Shown here: positions 35,094-47,296 of the stretch, one piece after another
Layout: every line of letters begins with the position of its first letter
How positions within the stretch are numbered: the stretch's first letter is position 1
Assembly (NCBI RefSeq): GCF_007997005.1
Contig: NZ_VOSL01000055.1
Coordinates: 43,618-107,617, forward strand
Reading direction: 5' to 3'
Origin: Lujinxingia vulgaris
GTDB taxonomy: Bacteria; Myxococcota_A; Bradymonadia; Bradymonadales; Bradymonadaceae
DNA: 64,000 nucleotides
Notes under the pieces: model-generated
Seen by the model: the letters and a program-made list of their open reading frames with translations, nothing else
What the model was told of the DNA's origin: nothing
The model's database searches: none
Made by a program: the position numbers and the translations under genes

Positions 35094-35897
35094 ATGAAGC
35101 GTGGAATTCAATTGTTGATCGTCGCCCTGGCGAGCGCCGGACTGGTCTTCTCGGGTTGTGATAAGCCGGCCGAAGAGCCCGCCACCACCGAAGAAGCCGC
35201 CCCCGAAGAGCCCACCGAAGAGGAAGCTGCTCCGGAGGAGGAGGCCGCTGAGGAAGAAGAGGCTGCCGAAGTCAACGAAGACATGTACGTCAACGCTGCC
35301 TTTGAAGTGACCTGCGTCAACGCGCAGATCGAAGACCCGGCGCGCGCCACCGAGATCAAAAACGAGATCTACCCGCGCTACGGCTTCACCGAAGAGAGCT
35401 TCAACGCCGCCCAGGAGCAGATGGCCGAGCGCGAGAGCGTGAAGATGGCCATTGAGACCCGCATGGAGAACTGCACCGCAGAGCTGGCCGAGTCGCTGGC
35501 CGAAGCCGGTGCCGCCGAAGGCGAAGAAGCCGCCGGTGAGGAAGCTGCAGCCGAAGAGGGCTCCGCCGCCAAGAAAGCCCCGGCCAAGCCCATGCCCGCC
35601 AAGACCGGCGCGATGAGCGGTAACTTCGGTGGTGGTGGCTTCGACGGTGCCTCCATCCGCATGATGGTCCGCCCGGACTTCAAGGTCAGCGGTCAGATCC
35701 GCGGTGATCGTGAAGGCGCTGCCTTCGCCATTCCTTTCAGCGGCGAAGTCTCCACCGATGGCAACATCTCTGCCAGCGGTGAGCGCGGCGGCGACACCGT
35801 CACCGTCACCGGTAAGCTGACCTCGTCCGGCGCCGCCGGTAAGATCGAAGGTTCGGTGCACGAGCGTGACTACAGCGTGAACTACAACGCCAACTGA
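35094..35897 (+). CDS. Acidic lipoprotein of unknown function
   Basis: 267 aa from ATG 35094 after AAGGAGAG. Lipobox VFSGC (Cys about 20) is followed by about 45 residues of Glu/Ala/Pro. A helical segment with two cysteines (TCVNAQIEDPARATEIK and MENCTAELAESLAEAG) forms the middle. A second Ala/Glu/Lys linker leads to a Gly-rich beta domain (GNFGGGGFDGASIRMMVRP, VSGQIRGDREGAAFAIPFS). No family is recognised. It is flanked by its own promoter and terminator. Confidence 0.78.
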   Translation: MKRGIQLLIVALASAGLVFSGCDKPAEEPATTEEAAPEEPTEEEAAPEEEAAEEEEAAEVNEDMYVNAAFEVTCVNAQIEDPARATEIKNEIYPRYGFTEESFNAAQEQMAERESVKMAIETRMENCTAELAESLAEAGAAEGEEAAGEEAAAEEGSAAKKAPAKPMPAKTGAMSGNFGGGGFDGASIRMMVRPDFKVSGQIRGDREGAAFAIPFSGEVSTDGNISASGERGGDTVTVTGKLTSSGAAGKIEGSVHERDYSVNYNAN

Positions 35898-35953
35898 GTT
35901 TGAAGGCGTGCGCGCCGAGCGCGCACGCTGCTCAGACGATGTACGAGCGTGGC

Positions 35954-35985
35954 AAAAAGGCCGAGGGAGTCCCCTCGGCCTTTTT
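35954..35985 (+). terminator. Terminator of the acidic lipoprotein gene
   Basis: AAAAAGGCCGAGGG (35954-35967) pairs with CCCTCGGCCTTTTT (35972-35985); the ends allow use in either direction. Confidence 0.88.
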
Positions 35986-36131
35986 GCGCTCCGGGGGGCA
36001 GTGAAGGCGTACGCGCCAAGTTGTCGCCACCTGAACAATGGGTTATGGTGGCCCGGCCTTGCGAAGGTATTAGACGACCAGATGACGCTGCCCCGGGGAG
36101 CGGAGACGGTCACGACAGGAGGCCACAAGGT

Positions 36132-37397
36132 ATGCGCTTTTGCACCACTTGCGGGCGAAATTTCGAAGAAGCCATCGACGTGTGTCCCCACGATGGGACG
36201 CCTCTTTTTGGCATGGCCGGCGATGAGCCGGAGGCCGCACTCGAGCCCGAGAGTGGCGCCGGCGTGCCGCTGGGGGAGACCGAGAACGCGGAGAGCGCAG
36301 AACCCTCGCTGACCTCGATGGACGCCTCCGGCGATCTGTTCGGGGATGCCGAGGAAGCGTCGCAGGCGGCGGTGGAGCTGACACCGGCACCCGGTCCTCT
36401 GCCCGAGGCGGATGCGCTTGAGGACGACGACCTCGCGCTGGCCGAGGCGCCCGTGGCGAAGGAAGATGACGCGGAGCCGGAGCCGACCAAAGAGGTCGCC
36501 GCAGCGAGCGCTCCGATGGAAGATGAGCTCTTCGACGATGAGGATGGCGACGAGCCGGAGGTTGCCGCGGCGCCCGCTCTGGATGAGGCGGCGCTCTTTG
36601 GCGATGAGGAGCCTGCGGCGGAACCGGCCGCGGTGGCGCCCACGCCGGAGGTCGCTGAACCGAAGGTCGAGCCCCGCCGTGCCCCCGTGCCCACGCCTGC
36701 TCCGGTGGCCGCGCCCGCGAAGAAAGAAGGCGGCTCGAAGATCGGGATTGTGCTGGTGCTCATCATCGTGCTCGGACTCGCCGGCGGCGCGGCCTGGTAC
36801 TTCACCGTGGGTCCGGGCGCTGCGACGCCTGCCTCCGGTGCGGCGCAGGCGGTGCCCGAAGCGCCGGCGGCCGACGAGCAGCCGGCGGCCATTGACGAGG
36901 CGGGTGCCGACGAGGCTCCCGCTCCGCAGGGTGAAGAAGAGGCCGGCGAACCCGGTGTGGAAGCCCCCGCCGACGAGGTGCCCGAAGATGACGAGCTCGC
37001 CGGCGAAGAGGCAGTCGAAGCTCCGGAGGAAGAGAGCGCTGAAGAGCCCGCAGAAGTTGAGCAGGCTGCACAGCCCGCCGCAGCTCCTGAGCCCGAGCCG
37101 ACTCCCGAGCCTGAGCCCGAGGTGCGAGAGCGCCGGCGCCCGGTGAAGAAGGTCGAGCGTCCCGCGCCTGCTCCCGAGCCCGAGCCGACTCCCGAGCCTG
37201 AGCCCGAGGTTGTGGCGGAACCTGAGCCCGAGCCCGAGCCGGCGCGCACCATTGAGATCGCGCAGCCCGAGCCTGAGCCCGAACCCGAGCCTGAACCGGA
37301 GCCCGCAGAAGAAGAAGCGGCCGCCGATGAGGATGATGGCGAGGAGCTGACCCCGGAAGAGCAGCTCAAACTCGAGCTGGAGCGGATGCGTCAGTAA
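36132..37397 (+). CDS. Zinc-ribbon membrane protein with PEP-rich C-terminal tail
   Basis: 421 aa from ATG 36132 with AGGAGG at 36117-36122. The N-terminus is a zinc ribbon (CTTCGRNF, then CPHDGTPLF). About 170 acidic residues follow, then one transmembrane helix (about 200-222, [19 protein letters not shown]). The remaining 195 residues are Glu/Pro/Ala, with repeated [12 protein letters not shown] and one basic island ([13 protein letters not shown]). This layout suggests a cytoplasmic zinc ribbon with a stiff periplasmic tail. No family is recognised. Confidence 0.75.
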   Translation: MRFCTTCGRNFEEAIDVCPHDGTPLFGMAGDEPEAALEPESGAGVPLGETENAESAEPSLTSMDASGDLFGDAEEASQAAVELTPAPGPLPEADALEDDDLALAEAPVAKEDDAEPEPTKEVAAASAPMEDELFDDEDGDEPEVAAAPALDEAALFGDEEPAAEPAAVAPTPEVAEPKVEPRRAPVPTPAPVAAPAKKEGGSKIGIVLVLIIVLGLAGGAAWYFTVGPGAATPASGAAQAVPEAPAADEQPAAIDEAGADEAPAPQGEEEAGEPGVEAPADEVPEDDELAGEEAVEAPEEESAEEPAEVEQAAQPAAAPEPEPTPEPEPEVRERRRPVKKVERPAPAPEPEPTPEPEPEVVAEPEPEPEPARTIEIAQPEPEPEPEPEPEPAEEEAAADEDDGEELTPEEQLKLELERMRQ

Positions 37398-37420
37398 GCG
37401 CCGTACGATGTCACACAGAG

Positions 37421-37457
37421 AAACGCCCCCGGCCGAAGCGGCGGGGGCGTTTTTTTG
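37421..37457 (+). terminator. Terminator after the zinc-ribbon protein gene
   Basis: A GC-rich hairpin (AAACGCCCCC...GGGGGCGTTT) with seven T at 37451-37457. Confidence 0.88.
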
Positions 37458-37491
37458 TTTTGGATGGTGCGTGCAGCCGAGGCCGCGTCGC

Positions 37492-38736
37492 TCACGTCGC
37501 GCTGCCGTCGCCCGGGGATGTCTTCAGCGCGTCGCTCTCCAGCGCGGCCGGGCGCTGCTCCCAGTCGGGGCGAGAGGCACGGAGCGCGATCCAGTCCATC
37601 AACAGGAGCGCTTTCTGGAAGGCCTGGGGCATCAGCGCCGTGAAATAGAGGCGGTAGGCCAGCCAGGCGGCCCGTCCCTCAAAAGCGCGCCCCAAAAGGT
37701 CGAGGGCGGCGTTGGCGCGCCCCAGCGTCACAAAGTCGCCGCGATCTTCGTACACAAAGGGTCGGCGCGCGCGGCCGACCAGGTCCGCCAGCAGGTTCTG
37801 GGCGGCCTGGCGCCCGGCCTGCATCGCCACCTGCGCGTTGCGCGGCGATGTCCCGGGAAGATCCGCCGCATCACCCACGGCGTACACGCGACGATGACCT
37901 TCGACCTGCAGAGTGGGCTCGACCTTCAGGCGCCCGAGTTGGTTGACCGGGAGGCCCGATTCTGCCACCCAGGCGTGCCCGCGTCGGCCGGCCAGGTGAA
38001 AGACGTGCGCGGCGTTGATCGTGCTGCCATCGTCCAGCGTGAGGCCCTCCTCGCTCAACGCCAGGACTCGCCGCCCGGTGTGCAGTCGCACGCCGAGGTG
38101 TTTGAGATAACGCGTGGCGATCGCGCTCATCTCTTCGGAATGATCCGCCAGGACGCGATCGCGCGCCTCGATCAGTGAGACCTCCACGGGGCGGGCGAGC
38201 TCCGGGTTGCGGGCGCGCACATCCTCAATGGCGCTGGCGAGCTCTGCGCACCACTCCACTCCGTCGGTGCTGGCCCCGACCACCGCGAAGCGCCAGGGGC
38301 TCCGGTCGCCAAACTCGAAGAGCCCCGCCAGACGATCGCGGATCTCGACGGCCCGCCGAACGGAGTCCGGGGTGAGCGCGCGCTCGGCCCCCTCAAAAGC
38401 CTGCTCATCGCGTGCGGTGCCCGGCGCCAGGATCAGATAATCGAAGTCAACCTCGCCACGATCGGTCTGGAGCACCCGGCGCTTCAGATCAATGCGCTCA
38501 ACGCGGGCCACCAGCACTTCGGTGCTCGCGTCAAAGGCCTCATCCAGCGGGGTAGTGATATGCCCGGGGTCGAGCTCGTCGCTGGCCACATTGTAGAGCA
38601 GGGGGCTGAAGACAAAGGAGCTCTGATCGCTGATCAGAGTGAGTTTTACGCGGCTGCGGCTAAGCAACGCGTCTTCCAGGGTGCGGGCGGCGTGGTAGCC
38701 GGCAAAGCCGCTCCCGAGCACAACGATCTTACGCAT
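37492..38736 (-). CDS. NADH dehydrogenase-like FAD oxidoreductase (NDH-2 type)
   Basis: 414 aa from ATG 38736. The FAD site is IVVLGSGFAGYHAARTLE, then FVFSPLLYNVASDEL, YLILAPGTARDE, the NAD site FAVVGASTDGVEWCAEL (with T-D replacing part of the usual G-x-G), and VYAVGDAADLPG. The C-terminus has hydrophobic amphipathic helices (WLAYRLYFTALMPQAFQ) like the membrane anchor of NDH-2. It probably oxidises NADH to quinone without pumping protons. It is convergent with the zinc-ribbon gene. Confidence 0.87.
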   Translation of the reverse strand: MRKIVVLGSGFAGYHAARTLEDALLSRSRVKLTLISDQSSFVFSPLLYNVASDELDPGHITTPLDEAFDASTEVLVARVERIDLKRRVLQTDRGEVDFDYLILAPGTARDEQAFEGAERALTPDSVRRAVEIRDRLAGLFEFGDRSPWRFAVVGASTDGVEWCAELASAIEDVRARNPELARPVEVSLIEARDRVLADHSEEMSAIATRYLKHLGVRLHTGRRVLALSEEGLTLDDGSTINAAHVFHLAGRRGHAWVAESGLPVNQLGRLKVEPTLQVEGHRRVYAVGDAADLPGTSPRNAQVAMQAGRQAAQNLLADLVGRARRPFVYEDRGDFVTLGRANAALDLLGRAFEGRAAWLAYRLYFTALMPQAFQKALLLMDWIALRASRPDWEQRPAALESDALKTSPGDGSAT

Positions 38737-39018
38737 GGACGCTCCAGTCCGGTGTGGCGTGGTCAAAACCCGGTCGCTCGCCAGCCTGGCCAGCGTTTGC
38801 GCGCGCTGGCCAGGAGGGGCCGACAGTGAACCCTGTTCGTCTGCGGGGTGCAAGTCCGATCGCCGCGGGGGTTGGGGCAGTCGATACGACGATCCTCCAG
38901 CGGTGATGCGCGTCTAAGGCTCATTGATCGATACACGATCGCTGAAGGGGTGGAAAAGTGCAGCTAATTCAATACGTTAGGGTATGCTCTCGCGCCTTCA
39001 ATCAAGACTTGAAGGGTG
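38737..39018. other. Non-coding divergent region upstream of nrdJ
   Basis: The full gap to nrdJ is 38737-39304 (568 bases). This part shows nothing recognisable; I looked for a cobalamin riboswitch box and did not find one. Confidence 0.45.
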
Positions 39019-39065
39019 CCCCTCTAAGGTCTTGAAATTTAAGAGGTTGCCCCTATATCTAGTGG
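39019..39065 (+). promoter_or_regulatory. nrdJ promoter with candidate NrdR box over the -10
   Basis: CCCCTATATCTAGTGG at 39050-39065 is close to NrdR boxes (palindromic, centred on ATATCT). A weaker copy, CCCCTCTAAGGTCTTG, begins 31 bases upstream (39019), the usual tandem spacing. A promoter TTGAAA (39032-39037), 16-base spacer and TATATC (39054-39059) is embedded, so bound NrdR would cover the -10. Confidence 0.6.
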
Positions 39066-39304
39066 CATAGCCCGAGGTGGGTATACAAGATGTTGGGGCA
39101 TCGAGGTGAATAAGTCGTTTGACAGAGGGATCACGGTTGATAGAGTCAGCAGCCGCTTCAGCGTGGTGAGCAGGTCCGAGTTGAGAGGCGTTTTTGGGAT
39201 GACGCGTCGCAAAAGTTGTCGGGTCCGCTGGTCACGCAGAGCGCTGTTGTTATGTTCAGATTATTGGGGTGATAGAGACCCACCATTCGTTGGAGAGGGA
39301 AGTA

Positions 39305-42259
<2,955 letters not shown>

Positions 42260-42302
42260 GGTCTGACGTTTGAGCGGGTCGGGGCGTCTTGCCCCGGCCC
42301 CG

Positions 42303-42340
42303 AAAAAGCCGCCCCGCGCCTGCGCGGGGCGGCTTTTTTT
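42303..42340. terminator. Terminator of nrdJ, symmetrical
   Basis: A GC-rich stem AAAAAGCCGCCCCGCG with its complement ends in seven T (42334-42340). Confidence 0.9.
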
Positions 42341-42369
42341 GTGGCCGCGACGTTGCTAGGCTGCGCGCG

Positions 42370-43344
42370 ATGAGCGCGCGAGCGGTACGTACAAAGGCGT
42401 GGGGGTGTGTGGTGGGGCTTGTGGCGGTGCTCGCGCTTGGAGCGTGGGGCTGGCACCTGTGGGGCGGTGTGCGCGGCGGGCTTCCCGAGGAGCTGACCGC
42501 TCAGCCCGGGCGCGCTGGCAAGGTCGGCACGCTGCGCGCGCTGGAGGTCGGAGTCGCGGCGCGGCGGGTTGCCCGGGAGATCGCCGCGCCGCGTCTGGCC
42601 GCCTGCGATCCGGGCTGGTCCCTCGGTGAGCCGGTGGCGTTCACCTCCGCGCTGAGCTTGCGCGCTAGCCAGGGGAAGTTGGCGCGGCGCTGGGAGGAGA
42701 CGCTGAACTATCGCGAGGACGCCGCCGGCCGCGGTGAGCTCGTCATCGACGCGACTTCCACCGATGTGCTCGATGTGCCGATGACCCATACCCGCCGCTG
42801 GACCTGGACCGCCGAGGAGGCGTTGGAGTGGGTGGGGCCCGGGAGCGCGGTGGAGCATCCCGTGACGAGCCCGGCGCTGGCCCGCGCGCGTCGGCAGGCG
42901 CACGGGCAGCTCGAAGCGTTGATGCGCACGCTGGCCGAGGGCTGGGCACCCACCTCCGAGTCGACGCTCACGCCGCAGCAAGGCGCCGGGTATCGGTGCG
43001 GGGAGAAGGCGGCCCTCCCCGACGAGGACTGGGCCTCGGTGCTTCGGGCGCGCGCCACGCTGCGCTCGGCCTCGGTCGAGGTGGAGCCCCGCGGGGAGGC
43101 GCGCTGTCAGGTGCTCCGCGCCGACTTGACCCTTGCTCAAGGCGGCGAACTCGATCTGAGGCTTGAAACATGCGCCCGACCCGGGCCTGATGCGGTGCGC
43201 ATTGAGGCTCCCGAGAGCCGAACATCGCTTGACGTTCTGGCCGGTCAGCGCGAGCTTCGCCGGGTTGAAGCCTGGCTCGACGAACGCATCGCCGCCGGCG
43301 AGCTTGAGGCTGGCCCCGGGCTGGCCGCTGAGAATGAGGAGTAA
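42370..43344 (+). CDS. Membrane-anchored hypothetical protein upstream of proB
   Basis: 324 aa from ATG 42370, which lies directly after the nrdJ terminator. One N-terminal hydrophobic helix (CVVGLVAVLALGAWGW) precedes an Arg/Glu/Ala-rich periplasmic part with three cysteines. No family is recognised. Its stop is four bases before proB, so the two are probably cotranscribed. Confidence 0.7.
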   Translation: MSARAVRTKAWGCVVGLVAVLALGAWGWHLWGGVRGGLPEELTAQPGRAGKVGTLRALEVGVAARRVAREIAAPRLAACDPGWSLGEPVAFTSALSLRASQGKLARRWEETLNYREDAAGRGELVIDATSTDVLDVPMTHTRRWTWTAEEALEWVGPGSAVEHPVTSPALARARRQAHGQLEALMRTLAEGWAPTSESTLTPQQGAGYRCGEKAALPDEDWASVLRARATLRSASVEVEPRGEARCQVLRADLTLAQGGELDLRLETCARPGPDAVRIEAPESRTSLDVLAGQRELRRVEAWLDERIAAGELEAGPGLAAENEE

Positions 43345-43348
43345 GAGG

Positions 43349-44485
43349 ATGTCGAAACGCTCAAGGATCACCGAGGCGGGCCATGTGGTCGTGAAGATCG
43401 GCAGCGCGATCTTCATGCGCGAGGGCGGTCGTGTGGACCGACGCACGTTTGCCGCGCTGGTCGATGACCTCGATCGCCTGATGAGCGCCGGGGTGCGCGT
43501 CACTGTGGTCACCTCCGGGGCGGTCGCGCTGGGGCGGCAGGCCCTGGGCGTCGCTCCCGGTCCCTGTGCGGTGGCCGAGCTCCAGGCGTTTGCCGCGCTG
43601 GGGCAGTCGCGTCTGATGCAGATGTGGGAGGCGGAGTTCGGTCACTACGATCGTCACGTGGCCCAGGTGCTGCTCGGGCGTCAGGATATGGCCGACCGCG
43701 GGCGCTACCTCAACGCCCGCAGCGCGCTGGAGACGCTGCATGCGTTCGGCGCGGTGCCGATCATCAACGAGAACGACACGGTCGCCACCGAGGAGCTGAC
43801 CTTTGGCGATAACGATCAGCTCGCCGCGATGTGCGCCGCGCTGCTCGGGGCGGATCTTCTGGTGCTGCTCTCGGATGTGGAGGGGCTGCTCGAGGTTGAG
43901 GAGGGCGAAGATGGCGAGCGCCGCTTTGGCGCGCGCGTCGAGGAGATCGCGCTCGATGATCCGCGCGTAGACCAGTGGGCCGGACCGCCAGCCTCGGGGG
44001 TGGGGCGTGGGGGGATGGTCTCGAAGATCATGGCCGCGCGCATCGCCGCGCGCGCCGACACCCCCACCGTGATCGCGCCGGGCAAGCGCCCGGGGGTGCT
44101 CGCTGCGCTCTGGGCGCAGGAGCCGGTGGGGACCTTTTTTGATCCGGGGCAGGGCGGGGCGGTGCGCGCGCGCAAACGTTGGATCGACCACGGAGCGCGG
44201 GCTCAGGGGCGGATCGTCTGCGACGCCGGCGCGATGCGCGCGCTGCGCGAGCGCGGCGCAAGCCTGCTCCCCATCGGCGTGACGAAGGTGGAGGGGAACT
44301 TCGAGGCGGGGAGCCTGGTGGAGCTCATCGGACCCGAGGGCGAGGTGTTCGCGCGGGGGCTTGTATCTTACAGCGCCGCGCAGATCCGCGCGATCGCCGG
44401 GCTGCGCTCGGAGGCGATTGAGGAGGCGACGGGCTCAACGGTGATCGACGTCATCGTGCATCGCGACAACCTGGTGCTCACCTGA
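43349..44485 (+). CDS. proB: Glutamate 5-kinase
   Basis: 378 aa, full-length. It phosphorylates glutamate in the first step of proline synthesis. The kinase domain has VVVKIGSAIF, VVTSGAVALGRQALG, PIINENDTVATEELTFGDND and GVGRGGMVSKIMAAR; the C-terminal PUA domain starts near residue 280 (GRIVCDAGAMRAL). The start at ATG 43349 follows AGGAG and leaves four bases after the upstream gene. proA is not adjacent, which is common outside enterics. Confidence 0.95.
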   Translation: MSKRSRITEAGHVVVKIGSAIFMREGGRVDRRTFAALVDDLDRLMSAGVRVTVVTSGAVALGRQALGVAPGPCAVAELQAFAALGQSRLMQMWEAEFGHYDRHVAQVLLGRQDMADRGRYLNARSALETLHAFGAVPIINENDTVATEELTFGDNDQLAAMCAALLGADLLVLLSDVEGLLEVEEGEDGERRFGARVEEIALDDPRVDQWAGPPASGVGRGGMVSKIMAARIAARADTPTVIAPGKRPGVLAALWAQEPVGTFFDPGQGGAVRARKRWIDHGARAQGRIVCDAGAMRALRERGASLLPIGVTKVEGNFEAGSLVELIGPEGEVFARGLVSYSAAQIRAIAGLRSEAIEEATGSTVIDVIVHRDNLVLT

Positions 44486-44514
44486 ACGATGGGCCTTTTT
44501 AGGCGCCGACGTGC

Positions 44515-44892
44515 TCAGAGGCCAAGCAGGGAGCGGATCATATCCGGGCCGAGGTAGAGCATCACGACGGTCGACGCCATGATGATCAGCATCAAAAAGG
44601 GGTTGATGAAGTTCTCTACCCGCACCTTATCGGCGGCCACGACTTCGCTCTCGACCTTGATCTCGCAGTAAGGGCGAAAGCCGATCACCGAGACGAGCTC
44701 GGCTTCGATATGGTGGAGATCGCCGTCTTCGTCCTCATAGATCGCTTCGAGGAGGGGGCGCAGACGGGGGCCGCCGCGGCTGTCGAGCTTCTGGTCGTCG
44801 AGCCAGAGCTCGTACTGAGGCGCCAGATAGAGCCAGCGAAGCGTCCAGTCGCCGGTGACTTTAAGGGTGTGGTCGCGCCATTGAACTTCCAT
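44515..44892 (-). CDS. Small hypothetical protein with a C-terminal membrane helix
   Basis: 125 aa. A beta-rich soluble part (MEVQWRDHTLKVTGDW, YELWLDDQKLDSRGGPR) precedes one hydrophobic helix (PFLMLIIMASTVVMLYLG). It is tail-anchored by appearance. No family is recognised. It is convergent with proB. Confidence 0.7.
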   Translation of the reverse strand: MEVQWRDHTLKVTGDWTLRWLYLAPQYELWLDDQKLDSRGGPRLRPLLEAIYEDEDGDLHHIEAELVSVIGFRPYCEIKVESEVVAADKVRVENFINPFLMLIIMASTVVMLYLGPDMIRSLLGL

Positions 44893-45011
44893 CGGGGGCT
44901 CCGTCAGAGGAGGGCATTCCTGGCGAGCATGCAGCGATGCCGTCCAGTGTAGCGAGCCGAACGCGGCGGGAAAAGCGGGGCGGCAAAAGAGACGCGGCCC
45001 CCGGCCGAGGT

Positions 45012-45266
45012 TCAGATGGCCGGCGATTCCTGCGCGATCTGCGAGGCGCCCACCAGGATGAACTTCTTATGCACGCGCAGCGCATAGGCGCAGTTCTCGG
45101 CGATGGACTGCTCGGTGTAAGGCTCTTCGCGGCAGTCGAGCACATCGGTCCAGCCGGCGACATGGTCGGGGAAGTAGACGTCGAGGCCGGTGCTCTCCAC
45201 CGGGCCGACCTGGGCGGTGGATTTGGCGTCGTAAAGATAAAGGGGCTGCTTTTCCATCGGTGACAT
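45012..45266 (-). CDS. Small conserved-looking hypothetical protein
   Basis: 84 aa. It is compact and globular with alternating charge (EKQPLYLYDAKSTAQVGPVE, YALRVHKKFILVGASQIA). The start could be ATG 45266 or 45257. No family is recognised. It lies between two other minus-strand genes with gaps of about 110 bases. Confidence 0.6.
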   Translation of the reverse strand: MSPMEKQPLYLYDAKSTAQVGPVESTGLDVYFPDHVAGWTDVLDCREEPYTEQSIAENCAYALRVHKKFILVGASQIAQESPAI

Positions 45267-45280
45267 CCAGTGTGGAACAA

Positions 45281-45315
45281 AGCCGGCCTCCGGACCGCAG
45301 GTCAGGAGGCCGGCT
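45281..45315 (-). terminator. Possible terminator after the DksA/TraR gene
   Basis: An 11-base perfect stem (AGCCGGCCTCC with its complement) and a 13-base loop; only a weak T-tract follows on the minus strand. Confidence 0.45.
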
Positions 45316-45377
45316 CTCGTGATCAGGTGGAAGCGAGCACGTACCTGAACGAAGAGGCACGCGCATCAGAGAACGCC

Positions 45378-45743
45378 TTACTCAGAGTAGAGCTTCTCGC
45401 GGCGCTCCTGCTCTTCTTTGCAGGCGATGCACATGGTGGTGACCGGGCGCGCGCGCAGGCGTTGAATCGAGATGTCGTCGCCGCAGACCACGCACTCGCC
45501 AAACTCGCCCTGGTTGATGCGCTCAATGGCCAGGTCGATCTTGTCGATGAGGTAGCGCTCGCGACCGCGAAGACGCAGGCTCAAGCTCTGATCGGTCAGC
45601 GCGCTGGCCAGATCGGCCTCATCGGCCATGTCGTCTTTGGAGAGCTCGATCTCGTGCTTGATGGTGTTGGCGGCTTTATGAAGGAGGCGCTTCTTCTCGT
45701 CGTTGAGAAGCTGCCGGAATTCCTCGATATGTTCAGGACTCAT
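45378..45743 (-). CDS. DksA/TraR-family zinc-finger transcription factor
   Basis: 121 aa from ATG 45743. An N-terminal coiled coil (EFRQLLNDEKKRLLHKAAN) leads to KIDLAIERINQGEFGECVVC and the zinc finger CVVCGDD...CIACKEEQ. DksA proteins enter the RNA polymerase secondary channel and act with ppGpp. The coiled-coil tip reads DMADEADLASA, where E. coli DksA has two Asp, so DksA-like activity is plausible. The open frame continues upstream without protein-like sequence. Confidence 0.9.
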   Translation of the reverse strand: MSPEHIEEFRQLLNDEKKRLLHKAANTIKHEIELSKDDMADEADLASALTDQSLSLRLRGRERYLIDKIDLAIERINQGEFGECVVCGDDISIQRLRARPVTTMCIACKEEQERREKLYSE

Positions 45744-46228
45744 GGCAAAACCCACACGCTGTCTCGGCCCGAAGACCGAAGGATTAGAGATGGTTGCGGC
45801 GGCATAAGCCTCTGGAATAGCGCCAAACGTAAGCACCGTAAAGCGACCTTCCCAGCGACCCTCGAGCGTGGTGCCGGCTCTTTTCGGGCTGGCGACTCGA
45901 TTCGACGCCGTCCAAAAGAGCCTGCGAAGTGTATTCAAAACCCCGCAGAGTTCAAGGGGGCTGTCGCCCGCACCGGAGCCCCCCAACAACGCAAACCCAC
46001 CAGGTTTATCCCGGGTGAGAAAAAAACTTTCGCCCCTGTCAGTCCGGGGTACAATCGCCTCAGCACGAATGCCTCATAGCTCTGGGCCGCCTCTCGCCAC
46101 CGCCCGATGGTGTCGTAGGAGCGGATCGCCGGGCAGGAAGTCGGGGCCTGAAGTTGACACTGTTTTTGCGAGCGTGGCACGATGCGAGCGAATTTCTTCG
46201 AGTACAGCTTTAAGTAAGGAGCAGTCAC
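45744..46228. other. Divergent intergenic region upstream of the pil operon
   Basis: A TTGACA at 46154-46159 has no good -10 at standard spacing. No sigma-54 site was found, and overlapping short frames have no ribosome sites. pilM has AAGGAG ahead of its ATG. Confidence 0.5.
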
Positions 46229-47296
46229 ATGGCGATGGCCAATGGACGGAACTGCATCGGTCTCGACATCGGTTCGAGCTCGGTCAAGCTGTGCGTCCTT
46301 AAAAGCACAAAACGCGGTCTGAGCTTACAGGCTTTTGATTACGCGCAGCTCCCGCCGGAGACGATCGTCGACGGCGCGCTGATGAACTCGACGGTCGTCG
46401 CCGACGCCATCGTGGAGCTTCTGGGGCGCAATAAGATTCGGCATAAAGAGTGCGCGCTGAGCGTCTCGGGCAACACGGTCATCGTCAAAAAGATCCGTCT
46501 GCCGCTGATGACTCAGGAAGAGCTCGAGGAGTCGATCCAGTGGGAGGCCGAGCAGCATATCGCCTTCAACATTCAGGACGTCTTCATCGGCTTTGAGGTC
46601 GTCGCACCCAAGACCGATCAGGGGCAGATGGATGTGGTGCTGGTCGCGGCCAAAAAAGACATGATCAACGACTACGTGGCCGTCTGCCACGACGGGGGCC
46701 TGGAGCCGCTGGTGGTCGATGTCGACGCCTTCGCGCTGCAGAACATGTACGAGGTCAACTACGGCTTCCACCGCGGTGAGACGGTGGTGCTGCTCGATAT
46801 CGGAAACTCGGTGGTGACGATGAACGTGGTCACCGACGGGATCACGATGTTCACCCGCGATCTCTCGATCGGCGGGAGCGACATCACCGAGGAGATCCAG
46901 CGCCAGCTCAACATCACCTATCAGGAAGCCGAACTCTACAAGATGGGCGGAAGCCCCGGGATGAGCTCCGACGAGGTTCTGCCTCAGGAGGTCGAGAGCA
47001 TCATCCAGGATAAGGCCGAGGATATGGCCCATGAGATTCAGCGTTCGCTGGATTTCTACGCGGCCACCGCCGCCGACTCCAAGATCGATAAGATCGTGGT
47101 CAGCGGCGGCACCGCCGCGATCCCCTCGCTGGTGCGAACCATCGGGCGGATCAGCGGGGTGCCCACCGAGCTGGCCAACCCCTTTCGCAACGTCTCCTAC
47201 GACGAGCGGCAGTTTACCCCGGACCAGATCCAGCGTTGGGCGCCGATCGCGGCGGTCAGCGTGGGCCTGGCACTGCGGAGGATTAACGAGAGATGA
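46229..47296 (+). CDS. pilM: Type IV pilus inner-membrane platform protein PilM
   Basis: 355 aa, normal length. It has actin-like ATPase motifs: GLDIGSSSVKLCVLK, VLLDIGNSVVTMNVV and VVSGGTAAIPSLVRTI. PilM is cytoplasmic and binds the PilN N-terminus. It heads pilM-N-O-P-Q; its TGA overlaps the pilN ATG (ATGA). Confidence 0.96.
   Translation: MAMANGRNCIGLDIGSSSVKLCVLKSTKRGLSLQAFDYAQLPPETIVDGALMNSTVVADAIVELLGRNKIRHKECALSVSGNTVIVKKIRLPLMTQEELEESIQWEAEQHIAFNIQDVFIGFEVVAPKTDQGQMDVVLVAAKKDMINDYVAVCHDGGLEPLVVDVDAFALQNMYEVNYGFHRGETVVLLDIGNSVVTMNVVTDGITMFTRDLSIGGSDITEEIQRQLNITYQEAELYKMGGSPGMSSDEVLPQEVESIIQDKAEDMAHEIQRSLDFYAATAADSKIDKIVVSGGTAAIPSLVRTIGRISGVPTELANPFRNVSYDERQFTPDQIQRWAPIAAVSVGLALRRINER

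Noticed and set aside
38737..39018. Cobalamin riboswitch upstream of B12-dependent nrdJ
   Set aside because: I looked for a B12-box and found no credible match; the NrdR-type site explains the conserved-looking part better.
46154..46190. Sigma-70 or sigma-54 promoter for the pil operon
   Set aside because: TTGACA has no partner -10, and TGGCAC nearby lacks the TTGC half at the required spacing.
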